Source: a candidate division TA06 bacterium SM23_40 (GTDB taxonomy: Bacteria > LJUI01 > SM1-40). Taken from it: 48,360 bases of DNA. The translations under genes and the position numbers were made by a program. Positions within the stretch are counted from its first letter, which is position 1. Every line of letters begins with the position of its first letter. Where the stretch lies: NCBI GenBank assembly GCA_001303705.1, contig LJUI01000026.1:1-48360 (forward strand), given 5' to 3'. This document shows, piece after piece, positions 30,070 to 39,851 of this stretch. The notes under the pieces are model-generated. The model saw nothing but the letters and a program-made list of their open reading frames with translations, did no database searches and was not told where the DNA came from.

Positions 30070-31302
30070 ATGAGACGACACGAGTGGATGGTTGCCAGGA
30101 GGTACTTCGGATCGAAACGATGGCGCTGGTTTCCCTCTGCGATCTCCACCTTCTCGATCGGAGGGATCTTCGTCGGTGTGGCAGCCTTGCTCACGGTACT
30201 CTCGGTCATGAACGGCTTCCACACCGAGCTCCGGGATAAGATCATCGGCACGACGTCTCATCTCGTCGTATTGCGCTATCACAACGAGCCGGTGGAGGAG
30301 TATCGCGCGCTCAGTGAGCAGATTCAGACGTATCCCCATGTAGTCGGCGTTGCACCGTTCGTGTACTCGAAGGCGATGATCTCTGCGGAATCGTACGTCG
30401 ACGGGATCGTGGTTCGAGGGATCGACCCGGAGGTGGGGCTCGGCGTGATCGATCTGCCGGAGAACATCGTCCTGGGTGGGCTCGCGCTGGGGAATGAGGG
30501 AGAGGACGGCCTTCCGGGGATAATTCTCGGGCTTAACTTGGCAGACAACCTCCGTGCGCACATCGGGACGGAGGTGGTCCTCGCCACGCCCGGATCGGCG
30601 CTCGCGCCGATGGGAGTGGTGCCGAGGCTCAAGAAGTTCCGTGTCGCCGGGGTCTTCGATGCAGGTATGTATGAGTACAATGCCTCTCTGGCCTACATAT
30701 CACTCGAGAGTGCACAGGATATCTTTGATATGGGCGATCGGGTGACGGGCCTGGAGGTGAAACTGGACGACATATATCGCGCTCCGGCGGTCGCGCGGGC
30801 CATCGAACGGGATCTCGGGTATCCGTTTCGGACGAATGACTGGATCGAGCTGAACAGCAATCTCTTCCGTGCCCTATCTCTCGAAAAGCAGGTGATGTTT
30901 CTCATATTGGCGTTGATCGTGGTTGTCGCGGCATTCAATATCGTTTCGAGCCTTATTATGCTCGTCATCAAGAAGACGAAGGAGATCGGGATTCTGAAAT
31001 CGATGGGAGCGACCGCCGGGAGCATTATGCGTATATTTGTGCTGGAGGGGCTGATTCTCGGGGTGATCGGCACCGTGATGGGTGTAGCAGGGGGGCTCGT
31101 CCTCTCCTGGGTCATCGACAGATATCGATTCATTCGGATTCCGGGGGAGGTCTACTTCCTCGATACTCTGCCGGTGAGAATGGAACTGACCGATTTTGTG
31201 GTGGTCGCGGCAGCATCGCTTACGATAAGCCTGTTGGCGACGATCTATCCCGCATATCGTGCCTCGCGGCTGGTTCCGGTCGAGGCGATCCGATACGAAT
31301 GA
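30070..31302 (+). CDS. Lipoprotein-releasing system permease (LolC/LolE family)
   Basis: This 410-residue inner-membrane protein is the permease of the Lol ABC transporter that frees mature lipoproteins for transfer to the outer membrane. It has an N-terminal membrane segment (STFSIGGIFVGVAALLTVL) and a large periplasmic domain (about 50-265). A C-terminal bundle of three membrane segments includes LILALIVVVAAFNIVSSLIM and the coupling KKTKEIGILKSMGATAG. It ends with the FtsX-type ATIYPAYRASRLVPVEAIRYE. ATG 30070 has GAGGGGG just upstream; a GTG at 30055 is an alternative. Only one permease gene is present, so the transporter may be a homodimer. lolD follows directly. Confidence 0.92.
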   Translation: MRRHEWMVARRYFGSKRWRWFPSAISTFSIGGIFVGVAALLTVLSVMNGFHTELRDKIIGTTSHLVVLRYHNEPVEEYRALSEQIQTYPHVVGVAPFVYSKAMISAESYVDGIVVRGIDPEVGLGVIDLPENIVLGGLALGNEGEDGLPGIILGLNLADNLRAHIGTEVVLATPGSALAPMGVVPRLKKFRVAGVFDAGMYEYNASLAYISLESAQDIFDMGDRVTGLEVKLDDIYRAPAVARAIERDLGYPFRTNDWIELNSNLFRALSLEKQVMFLILALIVVVAAFNIVSSLIMLVIKKTKEIGILKSMGATAGSIMRIFVLEGLILGVIGTVMGVAGGLVLSWVIDRYRFIRIPGEVYFLDTLPVRMELTDFVVVAAASLTISLLATIYPAYRASRLVPVEAIRYE

Positions 31303-31339
31303 TCGTGGTTGGAGAGGGCTGGCAAACGACGAGCGATTG

Positions 31340-32008
31340 ATGGCGATTCTCGAGGCGAGGGGGCTGCACAAGGTTTATGGCCGGGGGCCCGGCTCACTCC
31401 ACGTGTTGCACGGCATCGATCTGCTGATCGACACGGGGGAGGTGGTCATAGTCATCGGGCCGTCGGGTGCCGGGAAGTCGACACTCCTCCATATACTGGG
31501 GGGTCTCGACCGCCCCACTCGAGGGCAGGTGATGTTCGACGGGGCGGATCTGTTTCGGCGATCGGCCCAGGAGCTCGCCCGTGTGCGGAACCGGAGTGTA
31601 GGATTCGTCTTTCAGTTTCATCATCTGCTGCCGGAATTCACCGCGCTCGAGAATGTTCTGCTTCCGATGCTGATAGCGGGAGAGTCGAGGTCCGGAGCCG
31701 TGGGGAGGGCGACAGAGTTGCTCGAGGCCGTCGGATTGGGAGCTCGAGTCACACATCGGCCGAACGAGCTCTCTGCCGGCGAGAAGCAGCGTGTTGCGGT
31801 AGCACGGGCCCTTGTCAATCGCCCCAAGATAGTGCTGGCCGACGAGCCATCCGGCAATCTCGACCGAGCGACGGGTGAGATGCTCTATGATCTTATAATG
31901 AAGCTGAAATCTGAGTACGACACTACGTTCGTCATCGTCACCCATGACGAGACCCTGGAGGATAAGGCGACGAAGGTAGTGCGGTTGGTCGACGGGAAGA
32001 TCGTCTAG
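31340..32008 (+). CDS. lolD: Lipoprotein-releasing ABC transporter ATPase
   Basis: The 222-residue ATP-binding subunit partners the preceding permease. Walker A is GPSGAGKSTLLHILGG and the Q-loop is in VGFVFQFHHLLPEFTALENV. The signature is NELSAGEKQRVAVARAL (LSAGE instead of LSGGE). Walker B is IVLADEPSGNLDRATG, with the switch histidine in FVIVTHDETL. This order and spacing are those of the LolD/MacB/FtsE group; position after a LolC-type permease favours LolD. ATG 31340 begins the conserved MAILEARGLHKVYG; the preceding TTG is possible. The gene is followed at once by mcsA. Confidence 0.93.
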   Translation: MAILEARGLHKVYGRGPGSLHVLHGIDLLIDTGEVVIVIGPSGAGKSTLLHILGGLDRPTRGQVMFDGADLFRRSAQELARVRNRSVGFVFQFHHLLPEFTALENVLLPMLIAGESRSGAVGRATELLEAVGLGARVTHRPNELSAGEKQRVAVARALVNRPKIVLADEPSGNLDRATGEMLYDLIMKLKSEYDTTFVIVTHDETLEDKATKVVRLVDGKIV

Positions 32009-32029
32009 GATGCGGTGAGGAAGAGCCCA

Positions 32030-32584
32030 ATGAAATGCGATAACTGTGGAGAACGGGAAGCGACGGTTGAGTACCGAGAGATGCGGGATGGGAAGACAAC
32101 CACCTATCATTTCTGCAAGGACTGCGCCAAAGAGAAGGGGCTCGAGTCGACTCCCCCCAAGACTCAGTACTCAATAAGCGACATACTGGTAAGCATGGTC
32201 GATGGATCCGGGACATCCGAGACAACGATAGAGAGCGAACTGCGGTGTCCCAAGTGTGCGCTCAGCTATGCCGAGTTCGGGCGGGGAGGGAAGCTCGGGT
32301 GTCCCGCGTGCTACACTGCATTTCGCGGGCAACTCGAACCGCTCCTGCGGCGCATTCACGGCGCAACAAGCCACGTGGGTAAAACGGTCAAGGCGGCGAG
32401 CGCAACGAGCAAGACGAAGCGGGAGATACGCCAGCTCGAACGGGCCCTGCAGCAGGCTGTCCAGAGAGAAGCCTTCGAAGATGCAGCGGAGATCCGGGAC
32501 AAGATCCGGACGCTGGAGGCAGGACTCATCGTCCCACAATCGAATACGAAGTCGGAAGTATCGGGAGCATCGGAGGGCGAATGA
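32030..32584 (+). CDS. mcsA: McsA-type activator of protein arginine kinase
   Basis: This 184-residue protein has two zinc-binding parts made by four CxxC pairs (CDNC, CKDC, CPKC, CPAC). A C-terminal UVR domain has a coiled coil (RQLERALQQAVQREAFEDAA and EIRDKIRTLE). McsA binds and activates the McsB kinase and helps deliver substrates to ClpC. The start ATG 32030 follows GAGGAAG and sits 21 bases after lolD. Its last codon overlaps the mcsB start (ATGA). In Firmicutes the repressor gene ctsR usually comes first; here it is missing and lolD takes the place. Confidence 0.93.
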   Translation: MKCDNCGEREATVEYREMRDGKTTTYHFCKDCAKEKGLESTPPKTQYSISDILVSMVDGSGTSETTIESELRCPKCALSYAEFGRGGKLGCPACYTAFRGQLEPLLRRIHGATSHVGKTVKAASATSKTKREIRQLERALQQAVQREAFEDAAEIRDKIRTLEAGLIVPQSNTKSEVSGASEGE

Positions 32585-33636
32585 TGGACCTCGATGGCAT
32601 GGTGGGGCAGGCGCCGAAGTGGCTCGAGGGGTCGGGGCCGACGCCTGAGATCGTACTCTCCTCACGGGTGAGACTGGCCCGGAATCTGGCTGCCTATCCA
32701 TTCGCCCAGCGGGCAAAGGCGAGTCAGCTAGGAGAGATCGTCTCCGAGGTGGAGCGGGCCGCGATGGCGAACGAGCTGTTCGAGGAGGCGCTGGTTGCGG
32801 AGATCAAGGGGCTGTCGGACATCGACAGGCGCTTCCTTCTCGAGCGGCACCTTATCAGCCCGGAGATGGCGACGCAGCGACGAGATGGAGCGCTCATCGT
32901 CGCAGACGGTGAGAGTGTCAGCATAATGATCAATGAGGAGGATCACCTGCGCCTCCAGTCGATTTGCTCCGGCCTGCAGTTGTCTGATGCGTATCGCGCG
33001 ATCGACGGAGTGGATGATGGGCTGGAGGAGACGCTCCAGTATGCATTCCTGGACAAGTGGGGATACCTCACCGCCTGCCCCACCAACACGGGCACGGGCA
33101 TGCGGGCCTCCGTCCTCATTCACCTCCCTGCGCTAGTCCATACAAAGGAGATCGACAAAGCATTGCGTGGGGCAAGTCAGGTCGGTCTCGCGGTCCGGGG
33201 GTTCTATGGAGAGGGCACCGAGGTGAAGGGGAACCTGTTTCAGATATCGAATCAGACTACCCTTGGCCGGAGTGAGGAGGACAGCATCGAGGCCCTCGAC
33301 CGCGTGACGCGCCAGATCATCGACTACGAGAAGAGACAGCGGGAGGTGCTCATACAGAGTGCACCCCACCAGGTCGAAGATAAGATCTGGAGGGCGTACG
33401 GCATTCTGACGAATGCGCGAATCCTCAGCTCCGATGAGGTGATGTCGATCTCATCCGCAGTGCGGCTGGGGATCGGTCTGGGATTGATCAACACGCTTCC
33501 GCTTACTGTATTGAACGAGCTCGTCATTTTCACTCAGCCAGCTCATCTTCAGCGGTACTACGGGGCCGAAATGGAGGCCTCGGAGCGTGACACAAAACGA
33601 GCAGAGTTCGTCCGGGAGAGCGTCATGGGGCGCTGA
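32581..33636 (+). CDS. mcsB: Protein arginine kinase McsB
   Basis: The 351-residue protein is a bacterial phosphagen-kinase relative that phosphorylates arginines on proteins and so marks them for ClpCP. Catalytic-domain features are IVLSSRVRLARNLAAYPF, the LTACPTNTGTGMRASVLIHL core with the active-site cysteine, and VRGFYGEGTEVKGNLFQISN. The C-terminal allosteric phosphoarginine motif RDxxRA is present as RDTKRA (336-341). A start at ATG 32581 overlaps mcsA by four bases. The key regions appear intact, so activity is expected. It is followed by clpC after 125 bases. Confidence 0.95.
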   Translation: MMDLDGMVGQAPKWLEGSGPTPEIVLSSRVRLARNLAAYPFAQRAKASQLGEIVSEVERAAMANELFEEALVAEIKGLSDIDRRFLLERHLISPEMATQRRDGALIVADGESVSIMINEEDHLRLQSICSGLQLSDAYRAIDGVDDGLEETLQYAFLDKWGYLTACPTNTGTGMRASVLIHLPALVHTKEIDKALRGASQVGLAVRGFYGEGTEVKGNLFQISNQTTLGRSEEDSIEALDRVTRQIIDYEKRQREVLIQSAPHQVEDKIWRAYGILTNARILSSDEVMSISSAVRLGIGLGLINTLPLTVLNELVIFTQPAHLQRYYGAEMEASERDTKRAEFVRESVMGR

Positions 33637-33761
33637 CCTGCCGGACGATTTTCTCCTGGTTCCGAAAAGAGAGGGTCGCTGTGCGAGGACGCGTATCGAG
33701 GAGCCGCCCACGAGGAGCGGCGCCGAGGACGTCGCGAGACCCGCTACCCGGAGGACGATAG

Positions 33762-36254
33762 ATGCAAGACAGATTTACTGAGCGCGTGAAGAGAGTGATG
33801 TATCTCGCCCGAGAAGAAGCCGCGAGGCTGCAGCACGACTATATCGGGACCGAGCATCTCTTGTTAGGGCTGATCAGGGAGGGGGAGGGTGTTGCGGCGT
33901 TGGTGTTGATGAACCTGGGCCTCGATCTCGAGACCCTTCGGCAGGCGGTCGAGGACGTCGCTCCCGCCGGCGGTGGTACGCTGACGATCAGCGAGATCCC
34001 GTTGAATCCGAACGCCAAGAGGTCGCTCGAGCTCGCCGTCGAGGAGGCACGCTCCCTGGGGCATAGCTACATCGGGACCGAGCATCTCCTTCTCGGACTT
34101 CTCAAAGAGGGCGAGGGCGTCGCGTCGATGGTTCTCAAGAAACTGGGGGTGAGCCTCGAACAGGTCAAGGAGGAGACGGTTAACCTCCTGGGTGGAGCGA
34201 TGAAGGAGTTTCATCCCCATCCTCAGCCGCAGCAGCTGGCCGGCAAGGAGAAGTCGAAGACCGCGGCGCTCGACTACTTCTGTCGGGATCTGACGCAACT
34301 GGCGATGGAAGACAAGTTGGATCCGATTATCGGCCGGGAGCAGGAAATAGAGCGGGTCGTCCAGGTTCTGAGCCGCAGGAAGAAGAACAATCCTGTCCTT
34401 ATTGGAGAGCCGGGTGTGGGGAAGACAGCCATCGTCGAGGGTCTCGCCCAGCGCATCGTCGAGGGCAACGTGCCGGAGGTCCTCAAGGAGAAGCGGGTCA
34501 TGACGCTCGATATGGCGGCCGTCGTTGCCGGAACGAAGTATCGCGGTCAGTTCGAGGAAAGACTGAAGGCGGTGCTCAACGAGATCAGGCAGTCGGACGA
34601 GATCGTTCTGTTCATCGACGAGCTCCACACGATCGTCGGTGCGGGCGCGGCAGAGGGGGCGATCGATGCCTCTAACATGCTGAAGCCGTCTCTCGCACGT
34701 GGCGAACTGCAGTGCATAGGCGCAACGACTCTCGAGGAGTATCGCAAACACATCGAAAAGGACGGCGCGCTCGAGCGCCGCTTCCAGACGATCATGGTGG
34801 ATCCTCCGTCTGTTGAGGAGACCGTTGACATCCTGAAGGGGCTGCGTGACAGGTACGAGGATCATCATCGGGTGCGCTACTCGGACGAGGCGCTCGAGGA
34901 GTCGGCACGTCTCTCTGATCGATACATCTCCGATCGGTTCCTGCCCGACAAGGCGATTGATGTCATCGACGAGGCAGGATCGCGCGTGAAACTCTCGGCC
35001 ATGACGACGCCCCCCGAGCTCGTCGGGCTGGAGCACGAGCTCGAAGACGTCGTGAAAGAGAAGCGCCTCGCTATCGAGAGGCAGGAGTTCGAGCGTGCTG
35101 CGGCGCTGCGGGATCGCCAGAAGAAGATCAACCGGGAGCTGAAGCACCTGCGCAAGGAGTGGACCGAGAAGCGGATGGAGGCGAGACACGAAGTCAGTGC
35201 TGAGGACATTGCCTTCATAATCTCGCGCTGGACGGGGATCCCGATTCTCAGGCTAGAGGAACGCGAATCGACGCGGCTGTTGAAGATGGAGGCCGAGCTG
35301 CGCAGGCGGATCGTCGGCCAGGATGAGGCACTTCAGGCGATCTCCCGTGCGATCCGCCGAACGCGGGCGGGATTGAAGGATCCGCGCCGACCGATCGGTT
35401 CGTTTCTCTTCCTCGGACCGACCGGTGTGGGGAAGACCGCTCTGGCGCAGGCCCTCGCCGTCTTCCTGTTCGAGGACGAGAGCGCACTCGTGAGAGTCGA
35501 TATGTCGGAATACATGGAGAAGTTTGCCGTCTCGCGTCTCATCGGGGCGCCCCCGGGGTATGTGGGGTATGAAGAGGGAGGCCAGCTGACTGAGAAGGTG
35601 AGACGGAAGCCGTACTCCGTCGTCCTCCTCGACGAGATCGAGAAAGCCCATCCCGATGTCTTCAACCTCCTTCTCCAGATATTCGAGGACGGCCACCTGA
35701 CCGATAGCTTCGGCCGCCGGGTCAACTTCAAGAACACCGTGCTGATCATGACCTCGAACATCGGGGCGAGGGAGATCAAGAAGGGACAGAGCCTCGGATT
35801 CAGGAAGACCGATCCGGCCCAAACCTACGAGGCGATGAAGGATACTCTGACGACCGAGCTCAAGAAAGTATTCAATCCCGAATTCCTCAACCGGGTGGAC
35901 GAGACCGTCATCTTCCGGGCGCTCGGTAAGGAGGAAATGGCCAAGATCGTCGAGATCATCCTCGACGATGTGCGGTCTCGACTGGCAGAAAAGAAGATGA
36001 AGCTGGTCCTCACTCCAGAGGCTCAGGAGCTCCTGGTGAATGAGGGGTTCGATCCCACGTTTGGGGCCCGGCCTCTGAAGCGCGCGATCCAGCGGCTCAT
36101 CGAGGATCCTCTGTCGGAAGAGCTACTCCGCGGCAGATTCACTGAAGGGTGTACCATCAAAGTTGAGCGTTGCGAGGACCGGCTTGCGTTTGTCGAGGAT
36201 CGACCGATGGCGATCAGTGGGACGACGTCCTCCAACGGTTTGCCTCTATTCTAG
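33762..36254 (+). CDS. clpC: ClpC-type AAA+ unfoldase
   Basis: The 830-residue protein is the unfoldase partner of ClpP. Residues 1-145 are a double Clp N-domain with two GTEH motifs (Glu31 and Glu107). These are the acidic residues that bind phosphoarginine in studied ClpC. D1 has Walker A GEPGVGKT and Walker B LFIDELH. A medium-length M-domain has a coiled coil including a UVR-like [21 protein letters not shown]2 has [12 protein letters not shown] and [16 protein letters not shown]. The ClpP-docking loop [10 protein letters not shown] keeps LGF. Start ATG 33762 follows GGAGG. It belongs with mcsA and mcsB as a complete phosphoarginine degradation module without ctsR; clpP is not in the window. 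Confidence 0.96.
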   Translation: MQDRFTERVKRVMYLAREEAARLQHDYIGTEHLLLGLIREGEGVAALVLMNLGLDLETLRQAVEDVAPAGGGTLTISEIPLNPNAKRSLELAVEEARSLGHSYIGTEHLLLGLLKEGEGVASMVLKKLGVSLEQVKEETVNLLGGAMKEFHPHPQPQQLAGKEKSKTAALDYFCRDLTQLAMEDKLDPIIGREQEIERVVQVLSRRKKNNPVLIGEPGVGKTAIVEGLAQRIVEGNVPEVLKEKRVMTLDMAAVVAGTKYRGQFEERLKAVLNEIRQSDEIVLFIDELHTIVGAGAAEGAIDASNMLKPSLARGELQCIGATTLEEYRKHIEKDGALERRFQTIMVDPPSVEETVDILKGLRDRYEDHHRVRYSDEALEESARLSDRYISDRFLPDKAIDVIDEAGSRVKLSAMTTPPELVGLEHELEDVVKEKRLAIERQEFERAAALRDRQKKINRELKHLRKEWTEKRMEARHEVSAEDIAFIISRWTGIPILRLEERESTRLLKMEAELRRRIVGQDEALQAISRAIRRTRAGLKDPRRPIGSFLFLGPTGVGKTALAQALAVFLFEDESALVRVDMSEYMEKFAVSRLIGAPPGYVGYEEGGQLTEKVRRKPYSVVLLDEIEKAHPDVFNLLLQIFEDGHLTDSFGRRVNFKNTVLIMTSNIGAREIKKGQSLGFRKTDPAQTYEAMKDTLTTELKKVFNPEFLNRVDETVIFRALGKEEMAKIVEIILDDVRSRLAEKKMKLVLTPEAQELLVNEGFDPTFGARPLKRAIQRLIEDPLSEELLRGRFTEGCTIKVERCEDRLAFVEDRPMAISGTTSSNGLPLF

Positions 36255-36324
36255 GAGAGGGTGGAGCACCGTTCCGCATCGACCTGCTCCAGTCTGATAT
36301 TCACCCTCACGATGATGCTCCGGC

Positions 36325-36360
36325 CGTGTCGTCAATGACGACCGTGGCACACGATTTTTT
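36325..36360 (+). terminator. Possible terminator after clpC
   Basis: GTCGTC (36328-36333) pairs with GACGAC (36337-36342). An outer CGTG (36325-36328) could pair with CACG (36350-36353). Six Ts follow (36355-36360). The hairpin is imperfect and the T-run is good. It would separate clpC from bamA. Confidence 0.4.
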
Positions 36361-36479
36361 CCCATGTAGGATTCTGTCTCACGAGGGACGCAAGTTTTTT
36401 GCCTCAGGGATGTTCTGCCCTTTGGAAACGAGGGCACGACATTGGTGTCGGCAACCACATTCGGCGCTGCGAGGTGAGG

Positions 36480-38744
36480 ATGATGCGACGAGGTTACTGC
36501 TCTCTGGCCGCTCTCCTCTGTGTGGTCTGCCTCCTCGGGGCCTACGGGTCGCATGCACAAGAACTGGCTGCGGTGATCACGGCCGTCGAGGTGAGCGGGA
36601 ACCAACGGTTCGATACAGGTACAGTTCTATCCAACTTCGGCCTCGAGGTTGGCGATCGAGTCGATCAGGTCGCGATAGCGGAGGGGATCCGTCGGCTCTA
36701 CTCTCTCAGAGTCTTCTCGGATGTGGAGGTCGAGGCAGAGCCGGAGCCTGAGCGGGGTGGAGTGCGGCTGATAATCATCGTACTTGAACACCCTACGCTC
36801 GCGCAGTTGGAGTTGAGGGGCAATCGCGCTGTCTCATCGGGTGACATCGAGAAGGAGTTGATACCGCGGACCGGGCAGACGATCTCTCCGCAGACGGTCC
36901 TCCGCTGGAAGCGCCTTGTCCTCAAGCTGTACGAGGAGAAGGGCTATCTCCTGACGACGGTGACCGAAGAGGTCGGTCTTCCAGATGACAGGGGTGGGGT
37001 GCACGTCACCCTGAACATCGATGAGGGGAGGAAGGTCAAGATCCGTGACATCGACATCAAAGGTAACGAGGTATTCTCGGATGAAGCGATCGAACGGAAC
37101 CTGACGAACCGAGAGAAAGAGTGGTACCGGTCCGGCTCCTTCAAGCGTGAGGAATTGGATGAGGATCTGGACAAGATCGTCGCCCTGTATCGGAAACATG
37201 GGTACGTGGACTGCAAGGTTGCGGAGCACCGTTTCCGCTACGATGACCAGAGGGAATGGGTGACCATCACCATTGTTGTCGACGAGGGGCAGCAGTATCG
37301 GGTCGGGAGTATCGAGTGGGTGGGGAATGAGGCGCTGGCCGATGACGTGCTCCGGTCGGCGCTCAAGATCGGTACCGGTGACATCTACAATGTCGAGAAG
37401 GTCAACGAGACGCTCGGCTCACTGTACGCCGCATATACGGAAGAGGGCTACCTGTATGTGGGCATCGATCAGGAGGAGTCGACGCAGGGAGATGCGATCG
37501 ATATCTTCTACCGGATCAGAGAGGGACGTCCGGCCCGCATTCAGAAGTTGGTGATCGCGGGGAACAGCCGCACGAAGGAGAAGGTGATCCGTCGCGAGCT
37601 CGTCGCCCTCCCCGGGGAGATATTCCGCCGATCATCGGTCATCCGTAGCCAACAGAAGGTCATGAACCTCGGGTTCTTCGAGAATGTGATGCTGGATTAT
37701 CGAACTGCCAACGAGGAAGGTGATGTGGATCTCATCTTCAAAGTCGAGGAGAAGCAGACCGGTCACCTGGGTGGGGGGTTCGCCTACAGCGAGATCGATG
37801 CGCTCACATGGTATCTCGAGCTCTCTGAGCCGAACCTGTTCGGCCGCGCACGGAGGGGCTATCTGCGAACCGAATGGGGGAAGCGAAGACAGAACTACGA
37901 GTTCGGGTTCACGGAGCCATGGTTGTTCGACCGGCCGATCTCAGCCGGCTTCGACATCTTCCACATGACTCGATACCGCGACTACTACGATCAGAAGCGG
38001 ACCGGCGGCGCGGTGCGGGCATCTGCCCCCATCCCGCGCCTCGACTACACCCGGATCTATGGAACGTATCGTCTCGAGGATGTCGAGATCGTACTCGGTC
38101 CGGACATCGATAAGAGCGATCTCTCTGCATGGTTTGTGGAGGGGAAGCGGCGAACGAGCAGCGCCATCTTCTCCCTGATTCGCGACAGCCGGGACTATGT
38201 CTTCAATGCGACCCGCGGCTCTCGTCTCGCCTACACCATCGAGGTGGCAGGAGGTCCGCTCGGCGGTCAGGTCGACTTCCACAAACATGTGCTCGATGCA
38301 AGGTCGTACTGGCCGACCTTCTGGAAGTTCGTCCTCATGCTCCGCGGGAGGTTCGGGATCGTCGACGGGTACTCGACGGCATCGAGCGTTCCGAGCTATG
38401 AGTACTTCTATCTCGGCGGGGCCGGCGACTACGGCATCCGCGGCTACCCTGATCCCACGTTCCATCCGGCGCGGGACATCGCGGGGCGGACGATGATGAC
38501 GTTCACGGCGGAGCACAAGTTCCTGCTGACGGACAAGGTGTACTGGCTGCTCTTCGCCGACGCGGGCAATGCCTGGATGAATGTGCGCGACATCGGCAGC
38601 GAGGACTGGAAACGGGGGGCGGGAACGGGAATCAGGATAGAGATCCCGATGCTGGGAGTCCTCGGTTTCGACTTCGGGTACGGATTTGACAGAAAGCCGA
38701 AGCCGCGGTGGGAGTTCCACGTGCAGATGGGTGGGGCGGATTGA
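36480..38744 (+). CDS. bamA: Outer membrane protein assembly factor BamA
   Basis: The 754-residue Omp85 protein inserts beta-barrels into the outer membrane. A signal peptide (MMRRGYCSLAALLCVVCLLG) precedes about five POTRA domains (residues about 30-410). Examples are ITAVEVSGNQRFDTGTVLSN, LAQLELRGNRAVSSGDIEKE, VKIRDIDIKGNEVFSDEAIE and IQKLVIAGNSRTKEKVIR. The C-terminal barrel includes the conserved GAGDYGIRGYPD (VRGF-type) loop and ends KPRWEFHVQMGGAD. The last residue is not the usual phenylalanine. The start is ATG 36480 or 36483 (ATGATG) with GAGGTGAGG just upstream; an earlier in-frame ATG at 36399 has no signal-like sequence. It opens the envelope gene cluster. Confidence 0.95.
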   Translation: MMRRGYCSLAALLCVVCLLGAYGSHAQELAAVITAVEVSGNQRFDTGTVLSNFGLEVGDRVDQVAIAEGIRRLYSLRVFSDVEVEAEPEPERGGVRLIIIVLEHPTLAQLELRGNRAVSSGDIEKELIPRTGQTISPQTVLRWKRLVLKLYEEKGYLLTTVTEEVGLPDDRGGVHVTLNIDEGRKVKIRDIDIKGNEVFSDEAIERNLTNREKEWYRSGSFKREELDEDLDKIVALYRKHGYVDCKVAEHRFRYDDQREWVTITIVVDEGQQYRVGSIEWVGNEALADDVLRSALKIGTGDIYNVEKVNETLGSLYAAYTEEGYLYVGIDQEESTQGDAIDIFYRIREGRPARIQKLVIAGNSRTKEKVIRRELVALPGEIFRRSSVIRSQQKVMNLGFFENVMLDYRTANEEGDVDLIFKVEEKQTGHLGGGFAYSEIDALTWYLELSEPNLFGRARRGYLRTEWGKRRQNYEFGFTEPWLFDRPISAGFDIFHMTRYRDYYDQKRTGGAVRASAPIPRLDYTRIYGTYRLEDVEIVLGPDIDKSDLSAWFVEGKRRTSSAIFSLIRDSRDYVFNATRGSRLAYTIEVAGGPLGGQVDFHKHVLDARSYWPTFWKFVLMLRGRFGIVDGYSTASSVPSYEYFYLGGAGDYGIRGYPDPTFHPARDIAGRTMMTFTAEHKFLLTDKVYWLLFADAGNAWMNVRDIGSEDWKRGAGTGIRIEIPMLGVLGFDFGYGFDRKPKPRWEFHVQMGGAD

Positions 38745-38849
38745 CGGACGCCCCGACTGACGCGTCGGTGTGATAGGCGCACTCGCCGTCGACCGAACGG
38801 GGGCCGGCGCGTTCATGCAGCAGCCACAGACGTTGGGGGAGAGGAAGTC

Positions 38850-39842
38850 ATGGATGGATCGATCGATACCGCACGTCAGTGGGGTACCCTGATGAAGACC
38901 CTGGTTACTGCCTCGGCCATCGTGGCGCTGGCCTCTGCCCTGGGCGGCGAAGAGGTGAAGATCGGGTACATCGATTCTGGACGCATCTTCACTGAGTACC
39001 GGGGCACGGCAGACATAGAGACACAACTGAATGAAGAACTGCGTTCGTGGCAGGGAGAGGAGCGTACGAGGCTCGGCGAGATCGAGCAACTGGAGGCTCA
39101 ACTCGAGAGCCAGCGCCTTATGCTCAGCGATGAGTCCCAGAGGACGAAGCAGACCGAGATCGATCGCAAGCGAAGGGAATATCAGGAATACGTGCAGGGA
39201 GTGTGGGGGCCGGGTGGGCTCCTTGAGCAGCGCAACATCGAGCTCACTCAGCCGATCATCGAGAGGATCAATGTGGCGATCGAGAAGATCGCCAGTGCCG
39301 AGCACTACACGATGGTTCTCGATATAGCCGATGGATTTGTCGTCTATGCCGTCCCCGGGCTTGACGTAACCGACAAGGTAATCGAGGAACTCAATCGTGA
39401 GTTCGAGCCCCTGCTGGCCGCCGGCGAGAAGTTGAAGCTGGCAGTCTTCGATGTCCACGAGGCGGACAAGATGGCGCGCGAGCTCGGATATGGTGAACAG
39501 ATTACTCAGTTCCTCGAGGCCGCATTGGTGGCGACGAACCTGTTCGAACTCGTCCGGGGGGATGACTTCCAGAGGGCGATGACGGAGAATATGGTCGTGC
39601 GGACTGACGAGCAGATCGAGCTGTCCGTCGCTCTCGACGTGGGACGTGATGCACGGGCAGAGGTCATTCTCCTGTCTGAGGTCAGCGTGACTCCCTCCGA
39701 GATCGAGATAGAGTCGGTTCTCTACGATGTGATGACGGGGCGGGAGTTGGCGCAGGGCCGCGGCACCGCAGCGAATGAGGAGGAGCTGGAGTCGGCAGTC
39801 AGCGTTCTCACCGGCTCCATTCTGGAGAAGGTACGGCTCTGA
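38850..39842 (+). CDS. OmpH/Skp-like protein with an added CsgG-like domain
   Basis: This 330-residue exported protein has a hydrophobic leader (KTLVTASAIVALASALGG). An OmpH/Skp periplasmic chaperone domain follows (about 35-185), starting VKIGYIDSGRIFTEYRGTAD, with a long coiled coil (LRSWQGEERTRLGEIEQLEA) and the closing YTMVLDIADGFVVYAV. Beyond that, about 140 extra residues read like a CsgG/TolB-N type fold: KLKLAVFDVHEADKMARELG, ITQFLEAALVATNLFELVRG, then LYDVMTGRELAQGRG. Normal OmpH ends near residue 180. ATG 38850 with GAGAGGAAG upstream is chosen; ATG 38892 would shorten the leader. It sits between bamA and lpxD, the standard place for ompH. The fusion suggests a chaperone that also docks to an envelope partner. 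Confidence 0.85.
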   Translation: MDGSIDTARQWGTLMKTLVTASAIVALASALGGEEVKIGYIDSGRIFTEYRGTADIETQLNEELRSWQGEERTRLGEIEQLEAQLESQRLMLSDESQRTKQTEIDRKRREYQEYVQGVWGPGGLLEQRNIELTQPIIERINVAIEKIASAEHYTMVLDIADGFVVYAVPGLDVTDKVIEELNREFEPLLAAGEKLKLAVFDVHEADKMARELGYGEQITQFLEAALVATNLFELVRGDDFQRAMTENMVVRTDEQIELSVALDVGRDARAEVILLSEVSVTPSEIEIESVLYDVMTGRELAQGRGTAANEEELESAVSVLTGSILEKVRL

Positions 39843-39851
39843 GAAGACTTC

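Noticed and set aside
33587-33781. 64-codon frame bridging mcsB and clpC
   Set aside because: Out of frame with both genes, overlaps their ends, and shows no family features.
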